A stretch of DNA of 64,000 nucleotides from Bacillus sp. NTK071 (lineage in GTDB: Bacteria; Bacillota; Bacilli; Bacillales; Guptibacillaceae), in the NCBI RefSeq assembly GCF_017303315.1, contig NZ_JAFKOI010000014.1, positions 1 to 64,000 of the forward strand, written 5' to 3'. Both the position numbers and the translations under genes were made by a program. The notes under the pieces are model-generated. The model was given only the letters and a program-made list of their open reading frames with translations, ran no database searches and was not told the origin of the DNA. The stretch's first letter is position 1. The number at the start of each line of letters is the position of its first letter. Shown here piece by piece: positions 49,131-58,795 of this stretch.

Positions 49131-49850
49131 GTTGAATCCTCCCAGTAACTAAATAATTTGTATCGTAATAAGTGCTTACTAATATTAACATATTTCAAGG
49201 CTTTTTTCCTGCTTTTTCATAATGGACACAAGAAGCATAGGGCCTATTCGCTTATGAAATAAAGGTCTAATTTTTGCTGGAAAAGTCCCAATAAGAAATT
49301 TTTCGACAGGGAGTGGCGGTTTCCTTCTATATCTTACAATGTTATCATTAAAGATAATTAAATTCGGTACCACAAACGTTACACTAGCAAATCATTGAAG
49401 CGGTTGTGAATTCACGCGATTATTTTTCTGATTATTCTAACAAATAGGTGAGCAGCTGACGTTTTGTGTTTTTAGTTATGCAAATAGGGTAAAGGTAATG
49501 TTAGAAGTACGACGTTTAACACTAGTGTGCTCTTAAAGGAAGATTTTCAATTAGTTTCACTTTAAGGCCATAAAAAGAGATTGAATACGAAGAGTGTCGT
49601 AGTTCAATGATTAGCTTAGTTGTCAATTAATTCGTCTTATCTTCAACTCGATAGGTGAACCGCAAAAGGAATTGGAGAAAGAGAAAATGTTCACAGATTT
49701 GACAGTGAAAAGCTCGTTTTTCCCTAAATTTTACAATGATTAATAAGTGGATTTCCTGTATACTTAAATATTAGATTGAAAAGGTTTATCTAAAAATAGT
49801 CTCATAGATAAATAGTGAGATAAGGCGAAGTTGTGAAGGGATGAAAAGAA

Positions 49851-50906
49851 ATGAAAGAATTGTTCTTTTCCGTGCTTCTCGTCGTGAAGAATGAAGAGAG
49901 GTATATTCGTAAGTTGCTTGACGGTGTCTTGCAGCAGGAGTTTCCTCAAGATTCATATGAAATTCTAGTAGTTGATGGAATGTCTTCTGATCGAACGAAG
50001 GATATTGTAGAAGATGTCAGCCAAAAGAACCCGGGAAAAATACGATTATTTGATAATCCAAAAGAAACTCTGCCAACAGGATGGAATTTAGCTATACAAA
50101 ATGCAAAAGGTCATTATATTCTAAGAGTTGATGGCCATACGATGATCCCAACCAACTTTCTACAAAGTTATTATGATTTGATTCAACGCAAGCCTAATAT
50201 GGATTGTGTTGGTGGTGTCATACGAACGGAAGGGAAAGGTTTCTGGGGTACCATTAATGCATATGTGTATTCACATCCAATGGGCGTGGGGAATTCAATG
50301 TTCCGCATTACGTCAAGCTCGAGTAAATGGGAGGGACAAGTTGATACGGTGCCTTATGGTGCGTATAAACGTGAAGTGTTCCAAAAAGTCGGCTTGTTTA
50401 ACGAAAACTTAAGAAGAAGTGAAGATATAGAGTTTCATGCGAGGGTTAGAAATCAAGGTGGACAATTTTACTTATCAAGTGACATTGCTTCCACTTACTT
50501 TGCGAGAGACAGCCTGAAAGCATTTGTGCAAAAATCATATGCTGATGGAAAATGGGGTATTATTGCGTCAAGTGGTACTCGAGGTGTGATGAGGTTCCGA
50601 CAACTCGCACCGTTGATGGCATTCATGACTGGAACTGCTCTTGGAGTTGGAGCATTGTTTAACGATGCTTTCCTAATCAGTTTGCTTACCCTTTCAGCTG
50701 TATATCTGATGATGATTGGTGTTTCGGCGCTTGGCGTCATCGAAAAACATGGTTTCCGTGCGTATGTTCCGACCGTGATGCAGTTCTTCCTGCTTCACTT
50801 TACTAGAGGTCTTGGACTTGTGGGCGGATACTTTAGCAAACAATACTGGAAGGTGAAAACCGGGCATGAAAAATGGGCAAGAATTACTACCGACCACGTT
50901 TCTTGA
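49851..50906 (+). CDS. Family 2 glycosyltransferase (ExoA-like)
   Basis: 351 residues. GT-A fold at the N-terminus (FSVLLVVKNEERYIRKLLDG, LVVDGMSSDRT, ILRVDGHTMIP with the D-x-D-like acidic motif) and acceptor-side RRSEDIEFHARVR. Two or three C-terminal membrane helices (about 250-320). It probably transfers a sugar to a membrane-bound acceptor on the cytosolic face, as in succinoglycan ExoA-type enzymes. It is the first gene of the wall polymer cluster and overlaps the next gene by 41 bases. Confidence 0.83.
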   Translation: MKELFFSVLLVVKNEERYIRKLLDGVLQQEFPQDSYEILVVDGMSSDRTKDIVEDVSQKNPGKIRLFDNPKETLPTGWNLAIQNAKGHYILRVDGHTMIPTNFLQSYYDLIQRKPNMDCVGGVIRTEGKGFWGTINAYVYSHPMGVGNSMFRITSSSSKWEGQVDTVPYGAYKREVFQKVGLFNENLRRSEDIEFHARVRNQGGQFYLSSDIASTYFARDSLKAFVQKSYADGKWGIIASSGTRGVMRFRQLAPLMAFMTGTALGVGALFNDAFLISLLTLSAVYLMMIGVSALGVIEKHGFRAYVPTVMQFFLLHFTRGLGLVGGYFSKQYWKVKTGHEKWARITTDHVS

Positions 50907-51639
50907 TAATGAGACGATTCTTTCTTATCGAAAGCAGTCTCAATCATTAAGCTATAAAGAAGATCTATGGTCATGGTATGTGTTACGCAGAATCTCAATT
51001 TATATTACACTACTATTTTGTAAGCTACGTTTAAAGCCAAATACAGTAAGTTGGATGAGTGTCATCTTTATTTTACTATCTGGCTTGTCACTCGTTATGG
51101 CTACACCAATGTCGATTGTGTTCGCGGCGTTGTTCTATAATATAGGCTATTTATTCGACTGTGTTGATGGAGAACTAGCAAGAATAACGAAACAAACATC
51201 ATCAAAAGGCTACTATATCGATATTATTATTCAAGCTGCAGCTCTACCCGTATTCCTATCAATGGTTTTAACAGTATTAAGGGAAAGTGGTCTGCTTGAT
51301 GTTACTATACTTGAAATGACACTTGTTTACGTGACCTTTGTGGCAATTATTATGGCACTGCTTGTGCCTATTGCTTATCAGTTAACGAACTTAACAATGT
51401 CGCAATCAACCACTCAGGATCCAGTTAATTCGATTCGAGATGGCTCGTTCTTCTTCGATGTTGTCGCTGTTCTTCTTGGTTTACCGGGTTTCTTCGTTGC
51501 CATTGTCATTATTGCCATTATTGAGCAAACAACCGGAAATGATGTATTGCTTTATTATGTGATGTTTTTCTTAGCGATGCTTGTTGTTAAGACAGGTCTA
51601 CGCGTTTTCATTACATCACGTTCATTTGATCGAAACTAG
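50866..51639 (+). CDS. CDP-alcohol phosphatidyltransferase family protein
   Basis: 257 residues with GGAAGGTGA before the ATG. It carries the full family motif D-x2-DG-x2-AR-x8-G-x3-D as DCVDGELARITKQTSSKGYY-ID (about 98-119) and about six membrane helices. The enzyme moves a phosphoalcohol from a CDP-alcohol onto a lipid or sugar alcohol. It is translationally coupled to the glycosyltransferase. An unusual member for a teichoic acid cluster, it could prime a polymer or modify a lipid anchor using CDP-glycerol made by TagD. Confidence 0.83.
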   Translation: MKNGQELLPTTFLDNETILSYRKQSQSLSYKEDLWSWYVLRRISIYITLLFCKLRLKPNTVSWMSVIFILLSGLSLVMATPMSIVFAALFYNIGYLFDCVDGELARITKQTSSKGYYIDIIIQAAALPVFLSMVLTVLRESGLLDVTILEMTLVYVTFVAIIMALLVPIAYQLTNLTMSQSTTQDPVNSIRDGSFFFDVVAVLLGLPGFFVAIVIIAIIEQTTGNDVLLYYVMFFLAMLVVKTGLRVFITSRSFDRN

Positions 51640-51769
51640 TACTTCTGTACAGTTCCATTATAAATCAAAAGCATTCAATGTGATGTTAAGTGTTATTTAA
51701 AATTGTAAATTTACTGTTAATTCGTGTCTCGTGAAGAAATATTTAAACAAAATAACTGGAGGGGTCGAA

Positions 51770-52165
51770 ATGAAGAAGGTTTTGACTTACGGTACGTTTG
51801 ATTTATTGCATTGGGGACATATTAATTTATTAAAGAGAGCTAAGGATCTTGGCGACTATTTAGTTGTAGCTATTTCAACAGATGAATTTAATGAACTCAA
51901 GAATAAAAAAGCGTACCATAGCTATGAGAATCGCAAAGTGATTCTAGAAGCGATTCGATATGTTGATGAAGTAATACCTGAAGAGCATTGGGAACAAAAA
52001 GTAGACGATGTGAAGAATCATGATGTAGATATCTTCGTAATGGGTGATGACTGGGAAGGGAAATTTGACTTCCTAAAGGACCATTGTGAAGTTATTTATC
52101 TACCACGTACTGCAGGAATTTCAACTACTAAGATTAAAAAAGAACTGCTTGTATCCAACGGCTAA
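51770..52165 (+). CDS. tagD: Glycerol-3-phosphate cytidylyltransferase
   Basis: 131 residues from ATG 51770 (CTGGAGGGGTCGAA upstream). Signature motifs: YGTFDLLHWGHINLLKRAKD (HxGH, about 7-26), RTAGISTT near the C-terminus and MGDDWEGKFD. It makes CDP-glycerol for poly(glycerol phosphate) synthesis. Size and sequence are typical of TagD/TarD. Confidence 0.95.
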   Translation: MKKVLTYGTFDLLHWGHINLLKRAKDLGDYLVVAISTDEFNELKNKKAYHSYENRKVILEAIRYVDEVIPEEHWEQKVDDVKNHDVDIFVMGDDWEGKFDFLKDHCEVIYLPRTAGISTTKIKKELLVSNG

Positions 52166-52211
52166 ATGGTCTGGCAGTAGATAATAATTATTTGGGGTGC
52201 TAGGAATTGTT

Positions 52212-54365
52212 ATGGGACAAATTAGCGTAATTTTAACCGTTTATAATAAAGAAGATTATATTGAAAAGTGTCTAGCTTCTTTGCTAAACCAGACGTACAG
52301 GAATCTTGAAATCATCCTGATTGATGACGCGTCAACTGATGAAAGCGGAGAAATCATTCAGCGATACAATGACCCGAGGTTAAAGATTCACTATCTCGAT
52401 TCAAATGTTGGCGTAGCGAAAGCTCGCAATATTGGGATTGGACATGCCACGGGAGAATATATCTATTTTGTGGACGGTGACGATTATCTTGCCCCATATA
52501 CCCTAGAGATCTTGAATCAGCACATTGGAGAATATCCTTTGATTGGTGGCTCGATTTTTAAAGGTGGGAAGGTGGAACTTCCACTCGACATCGGAGAAGA
52601 TTCCTATAATCTACGTGAGCTACGTGGTGGTAGGAAGGTAAAAGCACTTCGCAGAAGAAGTTCAGTTAATTTGCTTATTCGTAAAGACTATGTAGAGGAA
52701 CATAGTCTTCAATTTGATGAGCAAGCAACGTTCTACACTGATCTTTCTTTTTCTATACCTGCGATTATGAATACCGAGATGATTCCAATGATAACTGGAC
52801 TTCCAACTTATCTAAAAGGGGAGTGCTATGATCCGATCGATCATCCTACCCTAATGCTTCATGCCGTAGAAGAGAAGCTACCGGATTTATTCTATATGTA
52901 TCACAAAATGAAGTTGTCTTATGGGGAAACGAAAAGCATCAGTCGCTATCTCGATCTCCTTTTATTAAATTACTATTCTAAAAGTATTACGAATAAAGCA
53001 GCAAGGGAACCAAACGTTTTATTCGACCATTTCACTTCATTGAAAAATAGTCTCGCGCTTGTTGCGCCAGGAAGAATAAAGCGAAGGAATATCATTGAGC
53101 GAAGAGAGCATCGTTTGATCCAAAAAGGGAATAAGGAAGCTGTTCTAAAATCGATGGAATTCCGAAGAAGATTACGAGAATGGCGCAGAGCATTTAGGAA
53201 GAAGCATCTCCTTATGCGTCAGGTCTATCGATCTTTTCTTATTAAAATGCCAATAAAACAGCGAAAGGTTCTTTTTGAAAGTTTCGGTGGTAAAGGCTAT
53301 TCAGATAGTCCTCGCTATATCTACGAGGAGTTAGTAAAGAGTGATCAGAAATATGATTACTTGTGGGTATATGATAAAAAGAAGAAAGACATACCGGGTA
53401 ACCCGAAACAAGTGCGTCGCTTAAGTCCGGCTTATTACTATCATTTAGCTACAGCGAAATACTGGGTATCAAATGCAAGAATGCCAAACTTTGCAATTAA
53501 GCGGCCGGAAATGGTTTATTTACAAACGTGGCATGGTACACCATTAAAGAAGCTTGCAGCTGACATGAAAGAAGTGCGCATGCCTGGTACAACAACGGAG
53601 AAATATAAGCGGAATTTCTATAAAGAATCGCAGAAATGGGATTATCTTGTTTCGCCGAATGATTATTCGACGAACATTTTCAGAAGAGCTTTCAAGTTTG
53701 GTAATGAAATGCTTGATGTAGGATACCCAAGAAATGATATTCTTTATCTTGATGATGTGGAAAAAGCACGTCGCCAACAGGAAATTAAGGCTAGCATAGG
53801 GATACCGTTAGATAAAAAAGTCATTTTATATGCGCCAACTTGGCGTGATGACGAGTTTCATGGTAAAGGGAAGTACAAGTTTGAAATTAAGCTTGATCTC
53901 ATGAAAATGCAGGAGCGACTTGGTGATGAGTATGTTATTGGTTTACGGATGCATTATTTAGTTGCAGATCATATTGATACAACTGGACTGGACGATTTCG
54001 TTTATAACTTATCTGATTATGGAGATATTGCAGAGCTTTATTTACTATCTGATGTGTTAATTACCGACTATTCATCTGTGTTCTTTGATTTCGCAAACTT
54101 GCGTCGTCCGATCCTATTTTTCACCTATGATATTGCTAAGTATCGTGATTCACTACGCGGATTCTATATGGACTTCGAGAATGAAGCCCCAGGTCCATTA
54201 CTGAAAACGTCTGATGCTGTGCTCGATGCGGTTGAGAACATCGGACAAATTGAGAATGACTATGAAAGCAAATTCAATGCTTTTTATGATAAGTATTGTC
54301 ATCTTGATGATGGACATGCAGCTAAGAAAGTCATTAATAGAGTGTTTGAACCAGAAAAGGCTTAA
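52212..54365 (+). CDS. Fused GT2 glycosyltransferase and CDP-glycerol glycerophosphotransferase (TagF-like)
   Basis: 717 residues; ATG 52212 has TAGGA upstream. Residues 1 to about 210 are a GT2 domain (VILTVYNKEDYIEKCLASLL, LIDDASTDESGEI, YFVDGDDYLAPYT). Residues from about 345 are a TagF/TagB glycerophosphotransferase (FESFGGKGYSDSPRYIYEEL, LQTWHGTPLKKLAADM with the catalytic His, SPNDYSTNIFRRAF, YAPTWRDDEF, ITDYSSVFFDFANLRRPILF). It probably adds or extends glycerol phosphate on the polymer; the GT2 half may be a separate glycosyl activity. Confidence 0.88.
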   Translation: MGQISVILTVYNKEDYIEKCLASLLNQTYRNLEIILIDDASTDESGEIIQRYNDPRLKIHYLDSNVGVAKARNIGIGHATGEYIYFVDGDDYLAPYTLEILNQHIGEYPLIGGSIFKGGKVELPLDIGEDSYNLRELRGGRKVKALRRRSSVNLLIRKDYVEEHSLQFDEQATFYTDLSFSIPAIMNTEMIPMITGLPTYLKGECYDPIDHPTLMLHAVEEKLPDLFYMYHKMKLSYGETKSISRYLDLLLLNYYSKSITNKAAREPNVLFDHFTSLKNSLALVAPGRIKRRNIIERREHRLIQKGNKEAVLKSMEFRRRLREWRRAFRKKHLLMRQVYRSFLIKMPIKQRKVLFESFGGKGYSDSPRYIYEELVKSDQKYDYLWVYDKKKKDIPGNPKQVRRLSPAYYYHLATAKYWVSNARMPNFAIKRPEMVYLQTWHGTPLKKLAADMKEVRMPGTTTEKYKRNFYKESQKWDYLVSPNDYSTNIFRRAFKFGNEMLDVGYPRNDILYLDDVEKARRQQEIKASIGIPLDKKVILYAPTWRDDEFHGKGKYKFEIKLDLMKMQERLGDEYVIGLRMHYLVADHIDTTGLDDFVYNLSDYGDIAELYLLSDVLITDYSSVFFDFANLRRPILFFTYDIAKYRDSLRGFYMDFENEAPGPLLKTSDAVLDAVENIGQIENDYESKFNAFYDKYCHLDDGHAAKKVINRVFEPEKA

Positions 54366-54388
54366 TTGTAAAGTTGGATAACGCTAGA

Positions 54389-54435
54389 ACAGGATACTGC
54401 CGCTGGTTAAGGCGATATGGCATTATCCTGTTTTT
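54389..54435 (+). terminator. Terminator-like hairpin within the teichoic acid cluster
   Basis: ACAGGATA and TATCCTGT arms with a second small stem between, followed by TTTTC. It may attenuate transcription between the two glycerophosphotransferase genes. Confidence 0.6.
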
Positions 54436-54487
54436 CAAGACAGCAATTTGAGCATCAACTATTTGTTGAGAGTAAGGTGTCAAGTTC

Positions 54488-55690
54488 ATGAAAAAGCTAT
54501 TAAAAATGTTGAAAATCTACCCTTTGATGAAAACGTTCAGTCGACTGCTGTTTGTGGCACTTGGGCGTTTCCCAGCAAATAAGCGTCTCGTTATTTTTGA
54601 GAGCTTTTCGGGTAAACAGTTCAGCTGTAATCCAAGGGCAATCTACGAATACCTTGTTGAACATGATTATGATTATGAAATGATCTGGAGTGTTGAGGAA
54701 GGCCATGCTGAATTCTTTCGTAAAAGGGGTATACCAACAGTAAGGCGCTTTTCACTTAGATGGTTCTATCTCATGGCACGTGCTAAGTACTGGGTGACGA
54801 ACAGTCGAATGTCGCTTTGGATTCCAAAGCCAGCTCATACTGTATACGTTCAAACGTGGCATGGTACACCGCTTAAAAAGCTTGCGGGAGATATGGATGA
54901 AGTCTATATGCCTGGAACCAATACGCTTTCTTATAAAGATAACTTCTATAAGGAAGCTGCCAAGTGGGACTACCTTATTTCACCGAATCGATATTCAAGT
55001 GACATTTTTGAGCGCGCGTTTGGCTTTAAGAAAAACATGATTGAGTCAGGTTATCCACGTAATGATCGCCTTCATTTGGATAACGCGCAGGACAAAATTG
55101 ATTCACTAAAACAGATCTATGGCATACCTGTTAAGAAAAAGGTTGTGTTATACGCGCCAACATGGCGAGATGATGAATTCTATCAAGCAGGGAAGTATAA
55201 GCATGAGCTGAAGCTTGATCTAGACATGCTAAAACGCGAAATAGGCGATGAGTATGTTGTTGTCTTACGGATGCATTATTTAATCGCAGAACAATTTGAT
55301 CTCTCGCGTTATGAAGGATTTGCGTATGATTTCTCTGTCGGCGTTGATGTAAATGATCTGTATTTAATGTCAGATGTACTCATTACGGATTATTCATCTG
55401 TATTCTTCGATTTTGCGAATCTAAGACGGCCAATCATTTTCTTCGCTTATGATTTGGCATCTTATCGAGACAAATTACGTGGATTCTATTTTGATCTTGA
55501 AATGGAAGCGCCGGGACCAGTGGTTACAACCTCTGCAGAAGTTTTGAAAGCCATCCAAACGTTTGAGAACGAAGGGTTTGGCGCATTCGAGGAGAAGTAC
55601 AATGATTTCTATGATACGTATTGTTACCTCGAAGGAGGGTCTGCTACCAAAAAGGTTGTTGACCAAATTTTTGTTAGTGAGGCAAAATAA
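54488..55690 (+). CDS. CDP-glycerol glycerophosphotransferase (TagB/TagF family)
   Basis: 400 residues, a single-domain enzyme. A basic amphipathic N-terminus (MKKLLKMLKIYPLMKTFSRL) suits monotopic membrane binding. Family blocks: FESFSGKQFSCNPRAIYEYL, VQTWHGTPLKKLAGDM, SPNRYSSDIFERAF, YPRNDRL, YAPTWRDDEFY and TDYSSVFFDFANLRRPI. Highly similar to the C-terminal half of the preceding protein. One of the pair is likely the primase (TagB) and the other the polymerase (TagF), but which cannot be decided from sequence alone. Confidence 0.88.
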   Translation: MKKLLKMLKIYPLMKTFSRLLFVALGRFPANKRLVIFESFSGKQFSCNPRAIYEYLVEHDYDYEMIWSVEEGHAEFFRKRGIPTVRRFSLRWFYLMARAKYWVTNSRMSLWIPKPAHTVYVQTWHGTPLKKLAGDMDEVYMPGTNTLSYKDNFYKEAAKWDYLISPNRYSSDIFERAFGFKKNMIESGYPRNDRLHLDNAQDKIDSLKQIYGIPVKKKVVLYAPTWRDDEFYQAGKYKHELKLDLDMLKREIGDEYVVVLRMHYLIAEQFDLSRYEGFAYDFSVGVDVNDLYLMSDVLITDYSSVFFDFANLRRPIIFFAYDLASYRDKLRGFYFDLEMEAPGPVVTTSAEVLKAIQTFENEGFGAFEEKYNDFYDTYCYLEGGSATKKVVDQIFVSEAK

Positions 55691-55692
55691 GC

Positions 55693-56496
55693 ATGAATTC
55701 GATGATGGCAGTTTTAAAAGAGCAGGTTAGCAATTTTTACCTGATTAATCGTCTATCGGTTTATCAGGTAAAAAGTACAAATAATAATAACTATCTAGGC
55801 ATGGTTTGGGAAATTCTTAATCCATTGTTTCAAATGAGTATTTACTGGTTTGTCTTTGGATTTGGAATTCGAAACGGGAACCCTGTAGATGGAATTCCTT
55901 TTGTTTTGTGGATGTCGGCAGGACTTGTCGTGTGGTTCTTTTTTAATCCAGCTGTTATTCAAGGATCTAAATCCATTTACACGAGACTGTCGATGGTTTC
56001 GAAGATGAATTTCCCAATGAGCACCATTCCAAGCTTTGTGATCATGTCGGTCTTTTATCAGCATTTGATTTTACTCGGTATTTATTTTGCGGCGATATTG
56101 GTAACGGGTCAGGGCTTGTCCTGGCACCTCATTCAGTTGCCCTATTATATGTTTGCACTAATTATCTTAATCTTTGCTATCTCGCTCATTACGTCGACGC
56201 TATCGACGATTGTACGAGATGTGCATAAAATGTTGCAGTCGTTTATTCGTATGTTTCTTTATTTAACTCCAATTCTATGGACAATTGATTCCCTGCCAGA
56301 TTTTATTCAGGTAGGAATGAAACTAAATCCGCTATATTATATAGTGGAAGGCTACAGAGATGCACTTCTAGGGATGGGTTGGGTTCATCAAACGCTTCAA
56401 TACACCCTCTATTATTGGGTGGTTGTCCTGTTATTATTGATGGTTGGTTCATACCTTCATATGAAGTTCAAAAGTCATTTCGTAGACTATATCTAA
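55693..56496 (+). CDS. tagG: Teichoic acid ABC exporter permease TagG
   Basis: 267 residues, six membrane helices, ABC-2 type (DUF/TagG family: VYQVKSTNNNNYLGMVWEIL, NPLFQMSIYWFVFGFGIRNG, STIVRDVHKMLQSFIRMFLY, NPLYYIVEGYRDALLG). It begins three bases after the preceding stop. With TagH it moves the lipid-linked polymer across the membrane. Confidence 0.93.
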   Translation: MNSMMAVLKEQVSNFYLINRLSVYQVKSTNNNNYLGMVWEILNPLFQMSIYWFVFGFGIRNGNPVDGIPFVLWMSAGLVVWFFFNPAVIQGSKSIYTRLSMVSKMNFPMSTIPSFVIMSVFYQHLILLGIYFAAILVTGQGLSWHLIQLPYYMFALIILIFAISLITSTLSTIVRDVHKMLQSFIRMFLYLTPILWTIDSLPDFIQVGMKLNPLYYIVEGYRDALLGMGWVHQTLQYTLYYWVVVLLLLMVGSYLHMKFKSHFVDYI

Positions 56497-56511
56497 TAAG
56501 GACTGTCGTTT

Positions 56512-57366
56512 ATGAGTTATTCAGTAAAACTAAACGGTATTACCAAAAAATATAAAATGCACAGACAGAATTCCGATAAGCTAAAGGATATTATTTTACC
56601 TGGAGGCTATGGGGAAGATTTCTATGCGATTCGTGATTTAACTTTTGAAGCTGGTGAAGGTGACGTTGTTGGCATTATCGGCGTAAACGGATCAGGTAAA
56701 TCAACGTTCTCCAATCTTGTCGCAAACATTACACCTCCAACAAGTGGTGAAATTGATGTGAAAGGCGATGTCTCACTCATTGCGGTATCTGCCGGTTTGA
56801 ACAAAGAACTTACGGGCCGTGAGAACATTGAGCTAAAGCTTCTTATGATGGGTTATAAGAAAAATAAGATTGAAGAGATGAAGCCTGACATTATTGAATT
56901 TGCGGATATTGGTAAATTTATCGATATGCCGGTAAAGAAGTATTCAAGCGGAATGAAATCTCGTCTTGGATTCTCTATATCCATTAGTGTAGATCCGGAT
57001 GTACTTATCGTGGATGAGGCACTATCGGTTGGCGATAAAACATTCGCTGATAAGTGCCTTGTGAAAATGGATGAGTTTAAAAAGCGAGGCAAAACCATCT
57101 TCTTCGTCAGTCATTCGAACGGACAGATGAAGAAATTCTGTAATAAGGCATTGTGGCTTGAGCATGGAACGATTCGTGAATATGGTCCAATGAAAGAAGT
57201 TATGCCGCAATATGAGGCATTCATTAAAGAGTACAAATCATGGTCGAAAGAAGAGAAACGCCGTTTTAAAGAAGAGGGTATTAAGAAACAAGAAGGACTC
57301 GCTGCTGCTGAATCAGCTAGCGGCGAAGAGAAAGAGAAACGTAAAAAGTCCTGGATCCTTTTTTAG
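56512..57366 (+). CDS. tagH: Teichoic acid ABC exporter ATPase TagH (short form)
   Basis: 284 residues. Walker A IIGVNGSGKSTFSN (about 61-74), signature KKYSSGMKSRLGFSI, Walker B DVLIVDEALSVGD and FVSHSNGQMKKFC. It lacks the long C-terminal extension of B. subtilis 168 TagH and has TarH-like length, ending in a short charged tail. It powers TagG. Last gene of the cluster, followed by a terminator. Confidence 0.93.
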   Translation: MSYSVKLNGITKKYKMHRQNSDKLKDIILPGGYGEDFYAIRDLTFEAGEGDVVGIIGVNGSGKSTFSNLVANITPPTSGEIDVKGDVSLIAVSAGLNKELTGRENIELKLLMMGYKKNKIEEMKPDIIEFADIGKFIDMPVKKYSSGMKSRLGFSISISVDPDVLIVDEALSVGDKTFADKCLVKMDEFKKRGKTIFFVSHSNGQMKKFCNKALWLEHGTIREYGPMKEVMPQYEAFIKEYKSWSKEEKRRFKEEGIKKQEGLAAAESASGEEKEKRKKSWILF

Positions 57367-57405
57367 AGTAGTTGCTTCTTTCTGATTGGTATTTAGTTCG
57401 ATTGT

Positions 57406-57434
57406 AAACCGTCCTCGTGTAGGGCGGTTTTGTT
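57406..57434 (+). terminator. Terminator of the teichoic acid cluster
   Basis: AAACCGTCCT and AGGGCGGTTT stem around CGTGT, then TGTTT. Confidence 0.8.
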
Positions 57435-57518
57435 TAATTGTTGTAATCAAAATAAGGATATTTATGGTATGATGAGAAGAGATTTTTTGTTGTTCGATTA
57501 GTGAATGGGGGAATGGAT

Positions 57519-58559
57519 ATGGCTATTTTGGTAACAGGTGGAGCAGGATACATCGGAAGTCATACGTGTGTGCAGCTTCTGAATCACGGATCTGATATTG
57601 TCGTAGTTGATAATTTTTCTAATAGTAAAATGGAGTCGCTCGATCGTGTACGCGAGTTAACAGAAAGAGATTTTCCTTTCTATGAAGTTGATTTACTTGA
57701 TCGTAACTCACTTGAACAGGTGTTTGAGGAAAATGACATTGAAGCCGTTATCCATTTTGCTGGATTAAAAGCAGTAGGTGAATCTGTTTCCATGCCACTT
57801 CATTATTACCACAATAATTTAACAGGTACATTTGTTCTTTGTGAAGTGATGGAAAAGTACAATGTACGTAACATTGTGTTTAGCTCGTCAGCTACTGTAT
57901 ATGGCATGCCTGATAGGATGCCAATTACGGAAGAAGCACCGCTAAGTGCAACAAATCCGTATGGTCAGACGAAGCTAATGATTGAGCAAATTCTACGCGA
58001 TTTGTATGTAGCTGATTCCAATTGGAGTATTGCGCTTCTTCGCTACTTCAATCCAATTGGTGCTCACGTAAGTGGTCGTATTGGAGAAGATCCTAATGGC
58101 ATTCCGAACAATTTGATGCCATTTATTAGCCAGGTAGCTGTTGGTAAACTTGAGCAGCTCAGCGTCTTCGGCGATGATTACGACACGGCAGATGGGACAG
58201 GCGTGCGCGATTATATCCACGTTGAAGATCTAGCGAATGGACACTTGAAAGCACTTGAACATGTTCTTAGTACAACAGGTGTTGAGGCCTACAATCTAGG
58301 AACAGGCAATGGCTATAGTGTCCTTCAGATGGTGAAAGCTTTTGAAGAAGCAACAGGAAAAGAAGTAAAGTATTCTGTTGCACCACGCCGTCCAGGTGAT
58401 ATTGCGGAATGCTATGCAGATCCAACAAAAGCGAAAGAAGAGCTTGGCTGGGTTGCAGAAAAAGGAATTGAAGAAATGTGCCGCGATACATGGCGCTGGC
58501 AGTCTGAGAATCCTGACGGTTATAAAAGTGGTCAAAAAAGGGGTCAGGTGCGTACCTGA
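57519..58559 (+). CDS. galE: UDP-glucose 4-epimerase with repeat-encoded tail
   Basis: 346 residues. ATG 57519 is chosen because ATGGGGGAATGG precedes it and the Rossmann motif starts at once ([15 protein letters not shown]). SDR catalytic S/Y-x3-K: SSSATVYG and NPYGQTKLM (about 147-155). GalE blocks [15 protein letters not shown] and [15 protein letters not shown] follow. It interconverts UDP-glucose and UDP-galactose. The last residues GQVRT and the stop codon are part of a dispersed palindromic repeat, so the natural C-terminus has been replaced or extended. Confidence 0.94.
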   Translation: MAILVTGGAGYIGSHTCVQLLNHGSDIVVVDNFSNSKMESLDRVRELTERDFPFYEVDLLDRNSLEQVFEENDIEAVIHFAGLKAVGESVSMPLHYYHNNLTGTFVLCEVMEKYNVRNIVFSSSATVYGMPDRMPITEEAPLSATNPYGQTKLMIEQILRDLYVADSNWSIALLRYFNPIGAHVSGRIGEDPNGIPNNLMPFISQVAVGKLEQLSVFGDDYDTADGTGVRDYIHVEDLANGHLKALEHVLSTTGVEAYNLGTGNGYSVLQMVKAFEEATGKEVKYSVAPRRPGDIAECYADPTKAKEELGWVAEKGIEEMCRDTWRWQSENPDGYKSGQKRGQVRT

Positions 58560-58565
58560 CCCCCT
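58541..58565. repeat. GGTCAGGT palindrome forming the end of galE
   Basis: GGTCAGGTGCGTACCTGACC flanked by extra G and C. It contains the galE stop codon TGA at 58558-58560. Confidence 0.9.
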
Positions 58566-58605
58566 TCGAAGACAACTGTCTCTATATAGAGGACACATTC
58601 TTGAT

Positions 58606-58642
58606 AAAAAGCACTCTCTTCACAAGAAGAGGGTGCTTTTTT
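58606..58642 (+). terminator. galE terminator
   Basis: AAAGCACTCTCTT and AAGAAGAGGGTGCTTT pair around CACA and end in a T-run. Confidence 0.88.
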
Positions 58643-58687
58643 AGAGTTAAACAATTAAAACAATGTGTATTAGAAAGTAAATAAAAT

Positions 58688-58750
58688 AGTAAATATTTAC
58701 TTGACTATCAGTCAAAAGTCCCTTAATCTTAATTTATGTATACGCTTTCA
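58688..58750 (+). promoter_or_regulatory. Promoter, operator and cre-like site of the first binding-protein gene
   Basis: AGTAAATATTTACT (58688-58701) is a perfect palindrome whose last base overlaps the -35 TTGACT (58701-58706). A 17-base spacer and -10 TAATCT (58724-58729) follow. TGTATACGCTTTCA (58737-58750) matches the CcpA cre consensus TGWAANCGNTNWCA except at position 5. Confidence 0.75.
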
Positions 58751-58795
58751 TTTCATTCTGTAAATTTCTTTAGTAATCAAACTGGAGGGGTAAAT

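Noticed and set aside
49185-49373. 62-codon minus-strand ORF upstream of gtaB
   Set aside because: No ribosome binding site, no recognisable domain and AT-rich composition. The RRKPPLPVEKF stretch looked protein-like, but nothing supports it further.
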